Of a stretch of DNA of 32,472 bases, positions 15,504 through 22,557 are shown piece after piece. Numbering within the stretch: position 1 is the first letter of the stretch; the number at the start of each line of letters is the position of its first letter. The stretch spans positions 1 through 32,472 of the forward strand of contig JACREV010000048.1 of assembly GCA_016218095.1 (NCBI GenBank), given 5' to 3'. Source of the stretch: Deltaproteobacteria bacterium. GTDB taxonomy: Bacteria > Desulfobacterota > GWC2-55-46. The position numbers and the translations under genes were made by a program. Below the pieces are notes generated by a model. It did not search any database and was not told the DNA's origin. It worked only from the letters and a program-made list of their open reading frames with translations.

Positions 15504-15665
15504 GAAGTGCATCCCGCCGTGGAGCTTGTCCGCCAGGGCCGAGAGCGACTCGAAGATGACCTCAGAGTTGTTGGTAAGGAGATATACGAGGTTCCCGAGC
15601 ACCAGGAGCGAGATCAACGCCATTAAAAGGTATTTAGACTTTTGAGCCGCGGTTTCCTTTACCAT
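15501..15665 (-). CDS. Small single-pass membrane protein, unknown function
   Basis: 54 aa: a short basic head (MVKETAAQKSK), one hydrophobic helix (YLLMALISLLVLGNLVYLL) and an amphipathic tail ending ADKLHGGMHF. The gene is supported by a near-ideal ribosome site (AAGGAGG, 5 nt before the ATG) and by the terminator that contains its stop codon. The frame extends upstream, but the extension lacks a ribosome site. No family is recognised. The tail, with His residues at the end, could sit on either side of the membrane. It stands alone on its strand, so there is no context for function. Confidence 0.7.
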   Translation of the reverse strand: MVKETAAQKSKYLLMALISLLVLGNLVYLLTNNSEVIFESLSALADKLHGGMHF

Positions 15666-15979
15666 GGTTCCCTCCTTTTTAAAAAACCCCACATTGTTTA
15701 TATCGGATGCCGTATTTAAAACTTTAGCTTTTTTTTGGCCCCCTGAACACCCACCCATAGCTCTCATATTAGAACAACCCGGATTAAAGCTTAATGAAAT
15801 CGGGAAATAAGCCGAAAGACTCTGAAGGCTCTCGGCTCCCCGCCCTCCGGCCCCTTGTTGATTTTTGGACAGGAATATGGTAAAAAATTGAGAGTTTTTC
15901 GTTAGTTTTGGGCGTCCGGGGGCTGTCTTTCAGACCCGATCAGATACGGTTTCAGGGCCGTAAGGCCCATTGGAGAAGG
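15666..15979. other. Divergent intergenic spacer
   Basis: Separates the small membrane protein (minus) from the glycosyltransferase operon (plus). It is A+T-rich near both genes. On the minus strand a TATAAA lies shortly upstream of the small gene; on the plus strand TTGATT and TAAAAA are spaced 17 bp near 15858-15886. Neither promoter is convincing. No repeats or RNA gene seen. Confidence 0.4.
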
Positions 15980-17434
15980 ATGAGCGGAGAGCCGAAAGAG
16001 ACCAACTGGGCGCTTGAGCATATAGAATCGCGAAAGTCCCTCATCCGGGCCTCGTACGATAGTATCGCCGAGATCCGCGAGAAGTGGATAATAAAGAACC
16101 GCTACTTCTACAGGAAGCTCGGGACATTCCTCAAATTCATAATAGAGCCGGATAAAAAAGTCCTCCTCTTCAGGTCCGAGCTCGGCCAGCTCCTCCCCGA
16201 CTTATCCCCAAAAAAGGCGCTCGGCGTCGATATCTGCCAGAAGATGGTATCGTTCGCGCGAAAAAAGTACCCGCAATACTCCTTCGAGTGCGCCGACCCC
16301 GAGGAGGTCGAGCTAAAAGAGAAGTTCGACTACATCGTCTTTTACACGCTCGGCGACATCATAGACATAGAGAAGGCCTTTTTGAACGCAGGACGCTCTG
16401 CCGACGAAGGGACGCGCCTCATCGTCATCAACTACAACTACCTCTGGAGGCCGCTCATCGTGGCCGCCGAAAAGCTCGGCTGGAAGGTCCCACAGCCCAC
16501 CCAGAACTGGCTTAACCTCCCGGTCATCGAGAATATGTTGTATCTTGCCGGATACGAGGTCGTGAAAAAGTACCGCCAGGTGCTCTTCCCCGTCAACATA
16601 CCGGTCGTGTCGTGGTTCTTTAACGACGTGCTCGCCAAGGTCCCGGTAATAAAGGACCTCTGCTTCCTCCAGATAGCGGTCGCGAAAAAGATAGTGAACA
16701 GGCCCGCCGAAGGCTATACCGTCTCGGTCATCGTCCCGTGCAGGAACGAGAAGGGGAACGTCGCGGACGCCGTAAAGCGCGTGCCGAAGATGGGTAAGGG
16801 GACGGAGCTGATATTCTGCGACGACAAGTCCACGGATGGGACGGCTGATGAAGTAAGGCGCATGATGGCCTTGTATCCTGAAAAGGACATCAGGCTCGTC
16901 CCCGGCCCCGGCATCTGCAAGGCGAAGAACGTCTGGACGGGGTTTGAGGCCGCCAGCGGCGACATACTCATGATTCTGGACGCCGACCTGACCGTCATAC
17001 CCGAGGAGCTCCCCTACTTCTACGACGCCATAGCAACGGGCAGGGGCGAGTTCATAAACGGCTCCCGCATGATATACCCCATGCAGGAGCAGGCGATGAG
17101 GACCCTGAATATAATAGGCAACAAGTTCTTCAGCCTCGCCTTCTCGTACCTTTTGGGGCAGAGGCTCACCGACACGCTCTGCGGCACGAAGGTCCTCTGG
17201 AGAAAGGACTGGCCGAGGGTAAAGGGGCTTTTGGGCTCCTGGGGGGTCGAAGACAGGTGGGGGGACTACGAGCTGATATTCGGCGCGGCGAAGCTCCACT
17301 TGAAGATAGTCGAGGTGCCGGTCCATTACCTCGAGCGCGTCTACGGGGAAACGAAGATGACGAAGAGGCTCTCAAACGGCCTCGTCATGCTCCGCATGTG
17401 CATCGCGGCGCTAAAAAAATTCAAGTTCGTGTAG
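15980..17434 (+). CDS. Fusion of a methyltransferase-like domain and a GT2 (dolichyl-phosphate-sugar-synthase-like) glycosyltransferase
   Basis: 484 aa from ATG 15980 (GGAGAAGG directly before it; an earlier GTG/ATG-type extension has no support). Residues about 1-235 look like a class I methyltransferase: KKALGVDICQKMVSFARKKYPQYSFECAD and FDYIVFYTLGDIIDIEKAF, but the usual GxGxG loop is replaced by FRSELGQLLPDLSP. Residues about 245-480 are a GT-A fold: SVIVPCRNEKGNVADAV, LIFCDDKSTDGT, the DAD metal motif in ILDADLTVIP, INGSRM, GTKVLWRKDW and GDYELIFGAAKLHLKIVEVPVHY. No C-terminal membrane helix is present. By family, the GT2 half would load a sugar onto polyprenyl phosphate. It is followed after 2 nt by a methyltransferase and then a GT-C protein. 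Confidence 0.88.
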   Translation: MSGEPKETNWALEHIESRKSLIRASYDSIAEIREKWIIKNRYFYRKLGTFLKFIIEPDKKVLLFRSELGQLLPDLSPKKALGVDICQKMVSFARKKYPQYSFECADPEEVELKEKFDYIVFYTLGDIIDIEKAFLNAGRSADEGTRLIVINYNYLWRPLIVAAEKLGWKVPQPTQNWLNLPVIENMLYLAGYEVVKKYRQVLFPVNIPVVSWFFNDVLAKVPVIKDLCFLQIAVAKKIVNRPAEGYTVSVIVPCRNEKGNVADAVKRVPKMGKGTELIFCDDKSTDGTADEVRRMMALYPEKDIRLVPGPGICKAKNVWTGFEAASGDILMILDADLTVIPEELPYFYDAIATGRGEFINGSRMIYPMQEQAMRTLNIIGNKFFSLAFSYLLGQRLTDTLCGTKVLWRKDWPRVKGLLGSWGVEDRWGDYELIFGAAKLHLKIVEVPVHYLERVYGETKMTKRLSNGLVMLRMCIAALKKFKFV

Positions 17435-17436
17435 AT

Positions 17437-18150
17437 ATGGATGAGCGCGTAAGGCGGGAGATAGCCCACGGCGTAAAGATCGCCGCCGAGGCAGAGGACA
17501 TCTGGGGGTGGTCGGGGAGGATCGGGGCGCTCAGGTGGGAGCGGAGGATGAAGATGCTCCTCTCTGACCTTAAGAAGGGCGAGCGCGTCCTCGAGGTCGG
17601 CTGCGGCACGGGGTTACTCACCGCCGAGGCCGTAAAGACCGGGGCGCGGATATGCTCGCTCGACGTCTCTGTCGACCTCATTAAAAAGGCGCTTGAGAAA
17701 CCCGAGTGCGGGAAGGCGTCGTTTTTTTGCGCGAGCGCCTACGAGCTGGGTTTCAAGGACGCGTCGTTCGCCTCCGTCATCGGCATGTCGGTCCTCCATC
17801 ACCTCGATATCGACAAGGCCTTGAAGGAGTTCTACCGCGTGTTGAAGCCGGGCGGGAGGCTAGTCTTCTCAGAGCCGAATATGCTCAACCCGCACATATT
17901 CGCCGAGAGGACGTTCTTCCGCGAGCGGTTCCACAACTCGCCGGACGAGACGGCCTTTGTGAGGTTCTCGCTCGGACGGAAGATGAAGGCGCACGGCTTC
18001 AGGGACATTTCCATTGAGCCGTTCGACTTCCTCTACCCCAAGATACCGGCCCCTCTTGCCGGCGCGATGAACACCATCGCCAGGGTAATAGAGAAGATAC
18101 CTGTCGCATCGGAGTTCGCAGGAAGCCTTTTCATAACCGGGAGGAAATAA
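17437..18150 (+). CDS. SAM-dependent methyltransferase (class I)
   Basis: 237 aa. Motif I is VLEVGCGTGLL, the acidic loop is SLDVSVDLI, and post-motifs are SFASVIGMSVLHHLD and RVLKPGGRLVFSEPN. The C-terminal part (IPAPLAGAMNTIARVIEKIPVASEFAGSLFITG) may rest on a membrane. The start at 17437 lies 2 nt after the preceding stop; longer forms overlap that gene without homology. Part of the glycosyltransferase operon, so a lipid-linked sugar or a lipid is a plausible substrate, but this is inferred from position only. Confidence 0.9.
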   Translation: MDERVRREIAHGVKIAAEAEDIWGWSGRIGALRWERRMKMLLSDLKKGERVLEVGCGTGLLTAEAVKTGARICSLDVSVDLIKKALEKPECGKASFFCASAYELGFKDASFASVIGMSVLHHLDIDKALKEFYRVLKPGGRLVFSEPNMLNPHIFAERTFFRERFHNSPDETAFVRFSLGRKMKAHGFRDISIEPFDFLYPKIPAPLAGAMNTIARVIEKIPVASEFAGSLFITGRK

Positions 18151-18160
18151 AAAGGCAGTG

Positions 18161-20092
18161 ATGAGGAAACCGACCATGAACAACCCCGGCATCAACGGAA
18201 AAAAGAGGCCCGAGCGCGGCAACGGGCCGGTCGTGAACATCAGGGACTACATGCCGAAGAGGGATTTCTCTTCGGTCTGGGTCCACCTCTTCGCCATACT
18301 CGTGGTCACCATAGCCATATACTCGAACAGCGTCAACGGCGCCTTTGTAGCCGACGACGTGAGCTTCGTAAAGGAGAACATCGCCATCAGGAGCCTCGCC
18401 AACATCCCGGACTTCTTTCTCTCGCCCAAGTCGCTCGCGGCGGGGGACTCCGAGTGGGGTACGATAATATACAGGCCGCTACGCACCGCGTCTTTCGCTA
18501 TCGACTACGCGCTCTTCGGCCTGAGGCCCTTTGGCTACCACGTCGTGAACCTCATCCTCCACATGGCTTCGACAGTCTCTCTCTATTTCATCGTATTGGG
18601 GCTCTTCAACATCGCGGGGGTCGCGTTCCTGTCCGCCCTCCTCTTTGCCGTGCACCCGGTCCACATAGAGGCGGTTTCGTGGATAGCATCGAGGGCGGAC
18701 CTTATCGGGATGGTCCTCTTCAACCTCTCGTTCCTCTCATACATGCGGTACAAGGAGGTGAGGAGCAAGACGTGGCTCGCGGCCTCTCTCGCGCTCTCGT
18801 TCCTCGCCTATGTCGGCAAGGAGACGATGGTCTTCCTCCCGGGCCTCATAATATTCTACGACTACGCCACACGGAACAGGCGGCCGATATCAGACACCGT
18901 AAAGGCGAATATCGGGAGCTGGGTCCTCTTCGCCATCGTATGCGCCGTGTACATGGTCATAAGGGCCTCCATCACCGGGAGGATGTCGACGAACCAGGGG
19001 TGGTGGGGGGGGACGGCCTATTCGAACTTCCTCATGATGGCCGAGGCGACGGCCGCGTACATAAGGCTCATGGTCTTGCCGTACGGTTTTACATTCCACT
19101 ACATCATCGACCCGGTCTACAGTATTTTCGCGCCGAAGGTCGTAGTCTCCCTCGTCGTAATACTCGCCTCTATCGTCCTTATAATTTATTCGCACTTCCG
19201 TAACAGGCTCGTATTCTTCTCGCTCGTCTGGTTTTATCTGGGTCTCGTGCCTATCGCGAACATCATCCCGATATCGTTTTCCATGATGGCCGAGAGATAC
19301 ATATATGTGCCCTCTGCAGGGCCGATCATCGCGGCGGGGTACGGGTTATATCGCCTCTACAGGTACGCCGCAGAACGCTCGCCCGGCTTGCAAAGGCTCG
19401 CCGCAGGCGCCATAATCGTCCTCGTCCTCATATTCTCCGTGCAGGTGGTCATAAGAAACGACGACTACAAGGACGAGTTCGCCTTCTACTCCTCCGCCGT
19501 CGCGGTCTCCCCGGACTCCCCTCCCTCGAACAAGGGGCTCGCGGACCAGTTCTACAACAGGAAGGAGTACCCAAAGGCGATAGATTATTACGAGAAGGCG
19601 ATAGCCCTGGACCCGGGTTATGTCGAGGCGCTCCTTGGCGAGGCGGTCGCTTACAGGGAGACGGGGGAGTTGGGCAAGGCCCTCGCGGCGGCAAAAAAGG
19701 CCGCCCTTGTCGAAGAGAAGGTCGCCTCTTTAAAGCCCAAGAACCCGCTCATAAAGTTCAACCTCGGCAACATCTATAAAGAGATGGGCGACCTTGAGGC
19801 CGCGCGAGCCGCGTGGGAGGCGGCTGTGGAGCTTAACCCCGAGTACTCGGAGGCCCTGAACCACCTCGGCATCTACTGGCAGTTGAAGGGGGATAACGCG
19901 AAGGCCCTTTCGATGTTCGAGAGGTCCTTGAAGGCGAACCCTTACAACGCCGAGACGCACTACAACGCCGCGCTCCTCTACGAGAGAGGCGGCGACGCGG
20001 AAAAGGCCGGAGGCCACTTCAGGAGGTTCATGGCGCTCGCCGGCCCCGAGTACGCCTTTGAAGTGGGGGAGCTTAAGAAGAAGGGGTATTGA
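18161..20092 (+). CDS. TMTC-like GT-C membrane glycosyltransferase with C-terminal TPR domain
   Basis: 643 aa. A cytosolic head of about 40 residues precedes roughly ten to eleven membrane helices. GT-C signs: the Asp-Asp pair in the first periplasmic loop (FVADDVSF, about 65-66), YRPLRTASFAIDY, and the HPVHIEAVSWIASRADLIG segment shared with TMTC/DUF1736 proteins, plus MMAERYIYVPS near the last helices. From about residue 455 it becomes soluble with four to five TPR units (for example YPKAIDYYEKAIALDPGYVEALL and AKALSMFERSLKANPYNAETHYNAALLYERGG). GT-C enzymes transfer sugar from polyprenyl phosphate to proteins or lipids outside the membrane. AAAGG is 5 nt before ATG 18161; a GTG one codon upstream is less likely. 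Last gene of the operon. Confidence 0.88.
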   Translation: MRKPTMNNPGINGKKRPERGNGPVVNIRDYMPKRDFSSVWVHLFAILVVTIAIYSNSVNGAFVADDVSFVKENIAIRSLANIPDFFLSPKSLAAGDSEWGTIIYRPLRTASFAIDYALFGLRPFGYHVVNLILHMASTVSLYFIVLGLFNIAGVAFLSALLFAVHPVHIEAVSWIASRADLIGMVLFNLSFLSYMRYKEVRSKTWLAASLALSFLAYVGKETMVFLPGLIIFYDYATRNRRPISDTVKANIGSWVLFAIVCAVYMVIRASITGRMSTNQGWWGGTAYSNFLMMAEATAAYIRLMVLPYGFTFHYIIDPVYSIFAPKVVVSLVVILASIVLIIYSHFRNRLVFFSLVWFYLGLVPIANIIPISFSMMAERYIYVPSAGPIIAAGYGLYRLYRYAAERSPGLQRLAAGAIIVLVLIFSVQVVIRNDDYKDEFAFYSSAVAVSPDSPPSNKGLADQFYNRKEYPKAIDYYEKAIALDPGYVEALLGEAVAYRETGELGKALAAAKKAALVEEKVASLKPKNPLIKFNLGNIYKEMGDLEAARAAWEAAVELNPEYSEALNHLGIYWQLKGDNAKALSMFERSLKANPYNAETHYNAALLYERGGDAEKAGGHFRRFMALAGPEYAFEVGELKKKGY

Positions 20093-20128
20093 AGAGGATA
20101 CCCTTCGCATACTTTAGCGCGCCTCATA

Positions 20129-20153
20129 GCCAAGCGGGGCCCCTTGCCTTTTT
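20129..20153 (+). terminator. Candidate terminator of the glycosylation operon
   Basis: A G+C-rich near-palindrome (CAAGCGGGGCCCCTTG, 20131-20146) is followed by CC and five Ts, 36 nt after the stop codon. Confidence 0.45.
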
Positions 20154-20244
20154 GTCATTGCGAGGAGCGCATTTGCGACGAAGCAATCTCCAGGCAAATC
20201 GAATTATCAAAAGATGAGATTGCTTCGTTTCACTCGCAATGACA
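20153..20244. repeat. 92-bp palindromic intergenic repeat (GTCATTGCGAG type)
   Basis: The outer 12-bp ends TGTCATTGCGAG and CTCGCAATGACA (20153-20164, 20233-20244) are perfect inverted repeats. A second perfect pair, CGAAGCAATCTC and GAGATTGCTTCG (20179-20190, 20216-20227), lies inside. This sequence class recurs between genes in many bacterial genomes, by recollection, and codes for nothing. The rest of the 20093-20457 spacer holds a terminator and the usp promoter. Confidence 0.85.
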
Positions 20245-20355
20245 ATCCTGGAGTTTTTTAGCCGCTTTTGTAGAAGAGGGGGATGTTCATGCCCCGGCTT
20301 TCATTATCAAGGGGGAGGTAAAGGCCTCTGCCTCCATACCCCTCCCAAAAACCTG

Positions 20356-20384
20356 TTGAAAAGCCCCTACCCCTTATATATGAT
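20356..20384 (+). promoter_or_regulatory. Promoter of the usp-tatB-tatC operon
   Basis: TTGAAA (20356-20361) and TATGAT (20379-20384), each 5/6 to consensus, are exactly 17 bp apart. This gives a leader of about 67 nt. A second TATAAT at 20421-20426 has no matching -35. Confidence 0.6.
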
Positions 20385-20457
20385 GATATTGTAAAACCCG
20401 TCCCGCGCTGAAAGCTCGTGTATAATTAAATCAGAAGAGACCAACGGAGAAGATAAA

Positions 20458-20919
20458 ATGGCAGAGAGAGACACGAAGGGCTTCAAGAAGATACTCTTCC
20501 CGACCGACTTTACCGACGCTTCCGTCGCGGCGGCCTCTTACGCGCTCATGCTCGCGCGCCAGGGCAGGGGACGCATATACGTCCTTCACGTGGTGGACGT
20601 GAGCAGGGAGGCGGCCGGGTTCTACCTCCCGCACCTCTCGTTCGAGAAGCTCGACAAGGAATTGAAGGCCTCGGCCTCCGAGATGCTTAAAAACTTCTGC
20701 GCCAAGCAGTTCAAGGGGTTCAAGGGGATCGAACAGCACATCCTCGTCGGCGAGCCCTACAAGGAGATATTGAAGGTGACGAAGGGGTCGGACATAGACC
20801 TCGTGGTCATGGGGACCTTCGGGAGGACCCGCGTCGACAGGCTCCTCTTCGGGTCCACCACCGAGCGGGTCATGAGGCGGGCCGAGTGCCCGGTCCTCGT
20901 CATCCCGCCCTCGAAATAA
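20458..20919 (+). CDS. Universal stress protein (UspA family)
   Basis: 153 aa, a single Usp domain. It begins KKILFPTDFTDASVAAASYALMLA, contains IYVLHVVDVS, and ends with the ATP-binding type signature GTFGRTRVDRLLFGSTTERVM (the G-2x-G-9x-G-S pattern), followed by CPVLVIPPSK. It should therefore be the ATP-binding kind (MJ0577-like). It is a cytosolic stress or survival factor by family; its target is unknown. GGAGAAG is 5 nt before the ATG. tatB follows after 12 nt, so stress protein and Tat components are probably transcribed together. Confidence 0.95.
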   Translation: MAERDTKGFKKILFPTDFTDASVAAASYALMLARQGRGRIYVLHVVDVSREAAGFYLPHLSFEKLDKELKASASEMLKNFCAKQFKGFKGIEQHILVGEPYKEILKVTKGSDIDLVVMGTFGRTRVDRLLFGSTTERVMRRAECPVLVIPPSK

Positions 20920-20931
20920 AGGCCGGAAGAG

Positions 20932-21255
20932 ATGTTCGGGATAGGGTTAACCGAGCTTATAGTCATACTCGTCGTGGCGCTCATATTCATAGGGCCTGAA
21001 AAGCTCCCGGGGATCGCCCGCACGCTCGGGAGGGCCTTCAACGAGTTCAGGAGGGCCGGGGACGAGCTCAAGAAGAGCATCGCCGACATCGACGGCCCCG
21101 AAGAAGGCAAGAGGACCCGCAAGGCCGGGGCCGACGCCAGAGGAGCCGCCTCCGCATCCACCGCTGAACCCGCCGCACCTGCCGCGACCGTTGCCGGGAA
21201 AGACCCCGCGCCTCCGGAAGCCCCCGCGCAAAAAGAAAAGACCGAAAAGGCTTAA
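20932..21255 (+). CDS. tatB: Sec-independent translocase subunit TatB (TatA/B family)
   Basis: 107 aa. MFGIGLTELIVILVVALIFIGPEKLP is the single N-terminal helix with its hinge, followed by an amphipathic helix (ARTLGRAFNEFRRAGDELKKS) and a disordered Ala/Pro-rich tail. GP at the hinge rather than FG favours TatB over TatA; in organisms with a single A/B gene it may do both jobs. It acts in the inner membrane, exporting folded twin-arginine proteins with TatC, whose gene begins 3 nt after this stop. No separate tatA appears in the window. Confidence 0.9.
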   Translation: MFGIGLTELIVILVVALIFIGPEKLPGIARTLGRAFNEFRRAGDELKKSIADIDGPEEGKRTRKAGADARGAASASTAEPAAPAATVAGKDPAPPEAPAQKEKTEKA

Positions 21256-21258
21256 AGG

Positions 21259-22041
21259 ATGATCGAGAAAGAGACAGCGGCGGCCCTGACAGCCCATCTA
21301 CGGGAACTCAGGAAAAGGCTCATCGTCTGCGTCATCGCGACCGCCATCGGCTTCGCCGTCTGCTACAACTACTCGGTCGAGCTATACGGGCTCCTCACGA
21401 AGCCGCTCATCCCGGCGCTCCCGCCGGGCGAGATGCACATGGTATTTACCGGCGTCGTCGAGCCTTTTTTCATATACATGAAGGTCGGCCTCTTCGGCGG
21501 GCTCATCCTTGCGAGCCCGGTAATACTCTATGAGATATGGGGGTTCGTCGCGCCGGGGCTCTACAAGGGCGAGAAGGCGTGGTTCCTGGGGATCGTAATA
21601 TCCTCGATCGTCCTTTTCGCCGCCGGCGCGCTCTTCGCCTACTTCGTCGTCTTCCCGTTCGGTTTCAAATACCTCTTGAGCTACTCATCCGACTCATTGA
21701 AACCCCTCTTGTCGATGGACCTCTACTTCTCGTTCGCGACGAAGTTCTTGATCGCCTTCGGGGCGGTCTTTCAGCTCCCCCTCGCGATACTCGTGCTCGC
21801 CAGACTCGGGCTCGTCACAGCCGGCAAGCTCTTATCCTGGTGGAGATACGCGCTCGTCGGCATACTCGTCATTGCGGCGGTACTCACGCCGACCCCTGAT
21901 GTTTTCAACCAGATGCTCATGGCAGGGCCGTTATTTGTCCTCTACGGGGTCGGGATTATCGTCGCGAAGCTCTTCGGCAAGAAGAGGGAGGTCCCGGACG
22001 ATGTCGAGGAAGACGAGGACGGGATCGAGGACGAGGAATAA
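21259..22041 (+). CDS. tatC: Sec-independent translocase subunit TatC
   Basis: 260 aa, six membrane helices. It starts with the cytosolic HLRELRKRLI motif, which binds the twin-arginine signal. The first periplasmic loop contains PGEMHMVFTGVVEPFFIYMKVG, followed by GGLILASPVILYEIWGFVAPGLYKGEK, the most conserved TatC segment, and LTPTPDVFNQMLMAGPLFVLYGVGI near the end. The C-terminus is unusually acidic (VEEDEDGIEDEE). With TatB it forms the signal-recognition complex. The start is set by the 3-nt gap to tatB. The operon likely ends at the hairpin at 22262-22280. Confidence 0.97.
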   Translation: MIEKETAAALTAHLRELRKRLIVCVIATAIGFAVCYNYSVELYGLLTKPLIPALPPGEMHMVFTGVVEPFFIYMKVGLFGGLILASPVILYEIWGFVAPGLYKGEKAWFLGIVISSIVLFAAGALFAYFVVFPFGFKYLLSYSSDSLKPLLSMDLYFSFATKFLIAFGAVFQLPLAILVLARLGLVTAGKLLSWWRYALVGILVIAAVLTPTPDVFNQMLMAGPLFVLYGVGIIVAKLFGKKREVPDDVEEDEDGIEDEE

Positions 22042-22091
22042 GGGGATCGAACTATGGTTTTTTAGTTTGGCATGCAGTATGTAGTATGTAG

Positions 22092-22118
22092 GTTGGGCTG
22101 AATGAAATGAAGCCCAAC
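22092..22118. other. Hairpin downstream of tatC
   Basis: GTTGGGCT (22092-22099) pairs with AGCCCAAC (22111-22118). As are next on the plus strand, so it is not a plus-strand terminator. A period-7 tandem duplication of AGTATGT lies just before it (about 22077-22090). Confidence 0.35.
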
Positions 22119-22173
22119 AAAAATCGGGTGCTTTCACCACAAAGCTTTAAAAAAATTTAAGGAAGAGCTTTTT

Positions 22174-22478
22174 GCGGGTTCAGGTTTATAACCTGAACCC
22201 ATTATTTCGTGACCCGAATGCGGCTCGTCAGGCTATGAAGCTTTTTGCCTAAGGCCCTTTTGCGCGCTCCGCGCGCTTTTGGCGATGGCTCCGAGCGCTT
22301 TCTTCCTCCCCCACCCGCTCGCGCGCCCCCTTAGAGCGCTTCGCGTCTAATCTCCTCGGCGCTCTCGCCTCGGCCTCCCTTAGGCGCTCTCCGCCATGCG
22401 CCTGTGTGTTTGTAAAGACAGAATAAAAAATCTTTTTTGGTTTTTCTTTGGGCGATTCAGGTTATAAACCTGAACCCG
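22174..22478. repeat. Non-coding segment bounded by inverted copies of one palindrome
   Basis: At the left end, GGGTTCAGGTT-TAT-AACCTGAACCC (22176-22200) is a perfect palindrome. At the right end, TTCAGGTT-ATA-AACCTGAA (22456-22474) is its reverse complement in the core; including the neighbouring bases, 24 bp are shared in inverted order. The roughly 255 bp between them carry no gene and are C/T-rich with scattered GCGCT and GCGCC words. This looks like a small non-autonomous mobile element or paired regulatory hairpins. Confidence 0.6.
22262..22280 (+). terminator. Intrinsic terminator-like hairpin, tat operon
   Basis: GCGCGC (22262-22267), loop TCC, GCGCGC (22271-22276), then four Ts. Short but very stable. 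It lies about 220 nt after tatC, inside the palindrome-bounded segment. Confidence 0.45.
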
Positions 22479-22488
22479 CCCAAAATTT

Positions 22489-22527
22489 AAAGAGCCACCC
22501 CGCAGGCTTCCGCTGGGTGGCTCTTTT
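22489..22527. terminator. Bidirectional terminator after the chain-length gene
   Basis: AAAGAGCCACCC (22489-22500) pairs perfectly over 12 bp with GGGTGGCTCTTT (22515-22526). T-rich tails follow in both directions. It is 31 nt past the stop of the minus-strand chain-length gene. Confidence 0.8.
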
Positions 22528-22557
22528 CGTCAAAAGGAATTCTTGTCGCCGCCGGGG

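Noticed and set aside
22092-22118. Hairpin taken as the tatC terminator
   Set aside because: It is followed by As, not Ts, on the plus strand. The later GCGCGC hairpin with Ts is a better candidate.
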